DNA from: Armatimonadota bacterium
GTDB taxonomy: Bacteria; Armatimonadota; UBA5829
Reading direction: 5' to 3'
Assembly (NCBI GenBank): GCA_023474015.1
Contig: JAMCYN010000136.1
Location: 1-6,574, forward strand
Length of the DNA: 6,574 nucleotides
Position 1 is the first letter of the stretch. Each line of letters opens with the position of its first letter. Position numbers and translations under genes: made by a program. The notes beneath the pieces were generated by a model. It saw only the letters and a list, made by a program, of their open reading frames with translations. It had not been told where the DNA came from and did not search any database. Of the stretch, positions 4,723 through 6,574 are shown piece after piece.

Positions 4723-4804
4723 CCTCTCCTTGCGAAGGAGGGGTTAGGGGAGGTCTGCTCTTAGGAGTGTCAACCCCCTACAGTCCCCCTTCGTAAGGGG
4801 GACC
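4723..4804. repeat. Imperfect long inverted repeat with a hairpin in each arm
   Basis: The left half contains CTCCTT-GCG-AAGGAG (4726-4740, extendable by three pairs). The right half contains GTCCCCCTT-CGT-AAGGGGGAC (4783-4803). The two halves also resemble each other in inverted orientation over about 33 bp, including TTAGGGG against CCCCTA. This layout fits a dispersed intergenic palindrome (REP/BIME or MITE-like). No T-run makes it a standard terminator. It separates the TPR and MBL genes. Confidence 0.7.
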
Positions 4805-4835
4805 AACATCGTACTCACCAACTCTGAGCTTTTAT

Positions 4836-5690
4836 CTAGTCTTCTGTTCTCCTGACCACCGCGAGGTTAGCCATGTCATAGTGGTCCATTTCGTCCGCAT
4901 AGCGGTAATGCACCTCCGCCCGCTCGGCATTTCCGCAGGCGCGATACGCATCTCCCAGCACGGCATGATACATCCGCTCACACGGCTTCAGCTTGAGCGC
5001 ACGTTTCAGAGCCGCCACGGCGTCTTCGTGATACCCTCCGCGGGCGTAGGCAAGTCCCAGCCGGAAGCTGTAATATGAGTCGCACGGGCTGAAAATCGTC
5101 GCCTGCTGCATCTCTATAATGGCGTCACCGACCCGACCCGACTGCGAATACATATCGCCTAGCCGGAAATGGTAGAAACCATCCGTGGGCACGAGTTGCA
5201 CTGCCATCTCGAGCTGCATCACAGCTTCTTCATACAATCCGATATGCCACAGCGCGTCCCCGAGCTTGTATCGGTAGAACGGGTTCATGGCGTTGAACTG
5301 CGTTGCCTTTCGATACTCCGCCACCGCCGCCAGCCACTTTCCGTAGCGTCGATAAATCTCCGCCAGGCTGTAATGCGGCTCCGCTCGCCTGGGGCTTATC
5401 TTTATGGCCTTACGATACTCCGAGACCGCCTTGACCGACATCTCCGAATACGCGTACGCATCACCCAGGCGCGTATGATAGCCCGGGTTATCCGTCTCCA
5501 TCTCCACGGCCTTCCGATAATGCGCGATCGCCTCGTGCACTCTGCCCTCGTTGCATAGGGCGTCACCAAGCTCCTGGCGGTCGTACGCGGTGTCGGGCGG
5601 AGGAGGCTCGGCTATACCTTCGCGCCTCATCCGATCCTCAAAACCGCCTATCTGTGTGTCGGATGGGTCATTTCCCCAATTCATGCTCAT
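4836..5690 (-). CDS. Seven-repeat TPR protein, translationally coupled to dtd
   Basis: The 284-residue product is a tetratricopeptide-repeat scaffold with no signal peptide or membrane helix, so it is probably cytoplasmic. Seven repeats of exactly 34 residues start near 37, 71, 105, 139, 173, 207 and 241. They share a Y-x-x-x-LGDAY opening (positions 41-45, 75-79 and so on), the AxxxYRKA centre and a Pro near the repeat end. A polar N-terminal tail of about 36 residues has a PPPP run (29-32). Its ATG overlaps the dtd stop as ATGA, with no good Shine-Dalgarno, which points to translational coupling; a second ATG two codons on is possible. Sequence upstream of 5690 in this frame belongs to dtd. 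TPRs bind proteins or peptides; the partner is unknown, and the context suggests a stringent-response or translation link only by association. Confidence 0.88.
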   Translation of the reverse strand: MSMNWGNDPSDTQIGGFEDRMRREGIAEPPPPDTAYDRQELGDALCNEGRVHEAIAHYRKAVEMETDNPGYHTRLGDAYAYSEMSVKAVSEYRKAIKISPRRAEPHYSLAEIYRRYGKWLAAVAEYRKATQFNAMNPFYRYKLGDALWHIGLYEEAVMQLEMAVQLVPTDGFYHFRLGDMYSQSGRVGDAIIEMQQATIFSPCDSYYSFRLGLAYARGGYHEDAVAALKRALKLKPCERMYHAVLGDAYRACGNAERAEVHYRYADEMDHYDMANLAVVRRTED

Positions 5691-6130
5691 CGTTGAGTAT
5701 CCAATATCAGTGTTACCGGTCCGTCGTTCTGGATGTTGAAGAGCATGTGGGCCTGGAACTTGCCGGTCTTCACCAGCACCCCGCATGCCCTTAGCATCTC
5801 CACAAAATCATTATACAACGCTTCCGCCATTTTTGGAGCGGCAGCTTTATCAAATCCTGGTCTGCGGCCCTTTGAACAATCGGCAAGCAGCGTAAACTGC
5901 GACACAACCAGCGCCTCCCCGGCGATATCCAAGACAGATAGGTTCATCTTCCCGGCCTCGTCCTCAAATATCCTCAGGTTGGCTACCTTCTCCGCCAGGA
6001 AATTGACGTCTCGGGTTTCGTCACCCTTAGCAACGCCAATTAGGATCGCCAGCCCGCGCTCAATTCGTGATATCTCTTCACCATCGACGACCACACTCGC
6101 ACCGCTGACTCTCTGCACTACGGCCTTCAT
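5687..6130 (-). CDS. dtd: D-aminoacyl-tRNA deacylase
   Basis: The 147-residue product is the usual length for DTD, which hydrolyses D-amino acids, and mischarged glycine, from tRNA, keeping them out of translation in the cytoplasm. Family signatures are present throughout. MKAVVQRVSGASV opens the protein, SQFTLLADCSKGRRPGF (77-93) is the active-site segment with the conserved SQFTL, and NDGPVTLILD (135-144) carries the Gly-cisPro motif (137-138) that rejects L-amino acids. The start at 6130 matches the family N-terminus. AGGAG lies 13 nt upstream, a long spacing, but no closer start exists in frame. It follows rel by 149 bp and overlaps the TPR gene by 4 nt. The rel-dtd pairing is common in bacteria. 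Confidence 0.96.
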   Translation of the reverse strand: MKAVVQRVSGASVVVDGEEISRIERGLAILIGVAKGDETRDVNFLAEKVANLRIFEDEAGKMNLSVLDIAGEALVVSQFTLLADCSKGRRPGFDKAAAPKMAEALYNDFVEMLRACGVLVKTGKFQAHMLFNIQNDGPVTLILDTQR

Positions 6131-6162
6131 AAGTAAGAGTTCACTCCTGTAAGTACAATATG

Positions 6163-6252
6163 AGCATGCTGAGCGCGAAGCAGTCGAAGCACGCGGCTCC
6201 GAAGCTACATAGGTGCAAATCTGACCGCTCCTTCGACAGAGCTCAGGATGCT
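6163..6252. repeat. Imperfect inverted repeat between rel and dtd
   Basis: AGCATGCTGAGC plus GTCGAAG (6163-6174 and 6183-6189) pairs with CTTCGAC plus GCTCAGGATGCT (6231-6237 and 6241-6252). There is one mismatch and an internal loop of 8 against 3 nt, with 41 nt between the arms. The CTTCGAC-to-GCTCAGGATG arm resembles short palindromic intergenic repeats seen scattered in many environmental genomes. It nearly fills the 149-bp gap between rel and dtd and is not followed by a T-run. Confidence 0.65.
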
Positions 6253-6279
6253 GGAAGTGCGCTCCCATAGCCTTCATAA

Positions 6280-6574
6280 TTACTTACTCTTTAGAGACCT
6301 ATGCGCCGAAACCCTCTCGATTCTCAGCACATCCGTGATGTTCCCGACTTTCGTCAACAGGTCGTTGAAAATCCGAATGTCCGGCACGTCCACGGTCATG
6401 TCGATAGTAGCCGTTTTATCCCGCAGCGACTTGATCCTCGCGCCGGTAATGTTCGTCTTCGCCGCGGAGAAAACAGCCGTAATATCGTTCAGGAGCCCGA
6501 CACGGTCCAGCGCATAGATCTTCAACTCGGTCGAATATCGCTCGCCGTCGGCCTCGGTCCAGTTGATGTCCACC
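6280..6574 (-). CDS. rel: RelA/SpoT-family (p)ppGpp synthetase/hydrolase, C-terminal ACT domain (5' part outside window)
   Basis: The visible 97 residues are the end of a long Rel protein, which makes and often degrades (p)ppGpp in the stringent response. The start VDINW matches the segment just before the ACT domain in Rel proteins. The ACT (RRM-like) domain follows at about 13-90: ELKIYALDRVGLLNDITAVF (16-35) with the DR-GLL ligand-turn motif, then a KTNITGARIKS strand, a VDVPDIRIFNDLL helix and a closing VLRIERV strand. The catalytic HD, synthetase and TGS domains would lie beyond the window, so whether hydrolase activity is retained cannot be seen. The frame is open to the window edge; full-length Rel is usually above 700 residues. 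It is followed by dtd on the same strand. Confidence 0.93.
   Translation of the reverse strand, partial: VDINWTEADGERYSTELKIYALDRVGLLNDITAVFSAAKTNITGARIKSLRDKTATIDMTVDVPDIRIFNDLLTKVGNITDVLRIERVSAHRSLKSK

Noticed and set aside
4750..4780. TTGACA on the minus strand at 4773-4768 as a promoter for the MBL gene
   Set aside because: At 17 bp spacing the -10 position reads CCCCTA, and no TATAAT-like hexamer lies at nearby spacings.
5691..5786. Longer N-terminus for the TPR protein
   Set aside because: It lies fully inside dtd in another frame, while the ATGA overlap gives a natural start.
6131..6277. Longer N-terminus for dtd
   Set aside because: The extra residues are encoded by the inverted repeat, and Dtd proteins begin at the MKAVVQRV position.
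1..6574. CRISPR array, phage genes, toxin-antitoxin pair
   Set aside because: No regularly spaced direct repeats, and no phage or toxin-type products among the supported genes. The 34-residue periodicity at 4836-5690 is protein repeats, not a CRISPR array.

Overview
The window looks like bacterial chromosome of moderate GC content, with an insertion-sequence end at its left edge. Several things point to a free-living, probably diderm bacterium. There is a Rel-type stringent factor next to dtd, a Spy/CpxP-like exported LTxxQ protein, an exported M48 protease, and a pilin-like protein with a membrane anchor. Exported LTxxQ proteins, TPR proteins and GC-rich dispersed palindromes are common in Armatimonadota and related environmental lineages. 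That placement is a guess; nothing here fixes the taxon.

Layout, left to right. Positions 1-36 (-) hold the first 12 codons of an IS110-family transposase, with a structured leader behind it that can hide its ribosome binding site. A sigma70-type promoter and a complete tRNA-Gln(UUG) follow at 176-289 (+). A terminator hairpin then separates the tRNA from a convergent MerR-like coiled-coil gene (375-803, -) that has lost the usual N-terminal DNA-binding part. Divergent from it is a secreted M48 zinc protease with an extra C-terminal domain (972-2168, +). The protease overlaps, tail to tail, a tiny BON-domain gene (2160-2396, -). A 324-bp gene-free region (2397-2720) carries back-to-back promoter candidates and a leader for a Spy-like LTxxQ protein (2721-3350, +), which ends in a very strong hairpin terminator.

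The right half is all on the minus strand. In transcription order it reads: rel C-terminus (ACT domain, cut by the window edge), dtd, a seven-repeat TPR gene coupled to dtd by ATGA, an MBL-fold hydrolase of the glyoxalase II type, and a pilin-like membrane protein with its own strong promoter. The 3' end of this last gene runs through the Spy-like gene's terminator. Two imperfect long inverted repeats sit in the rel-dtd and TPR-MBL gaps.

Two themes emerge. The left-centre genes (M48 protease, BON protein, LTxxQ protein) resemble families that elsewhere serve envelope stress. The right-hand cluster is a rel-dtd translation and stringent-response neighbourhood with a TPR protein and a thioesterase-type hydrolase attached. 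No CRISPR array, phage gene or toxin-antitoxin pair was seen. No unmistakably new system is evident; the strongest unusual signals are the protease's C-terminal domain, the perfect palindrome inside that gene, and the several structured leaders and terminators.
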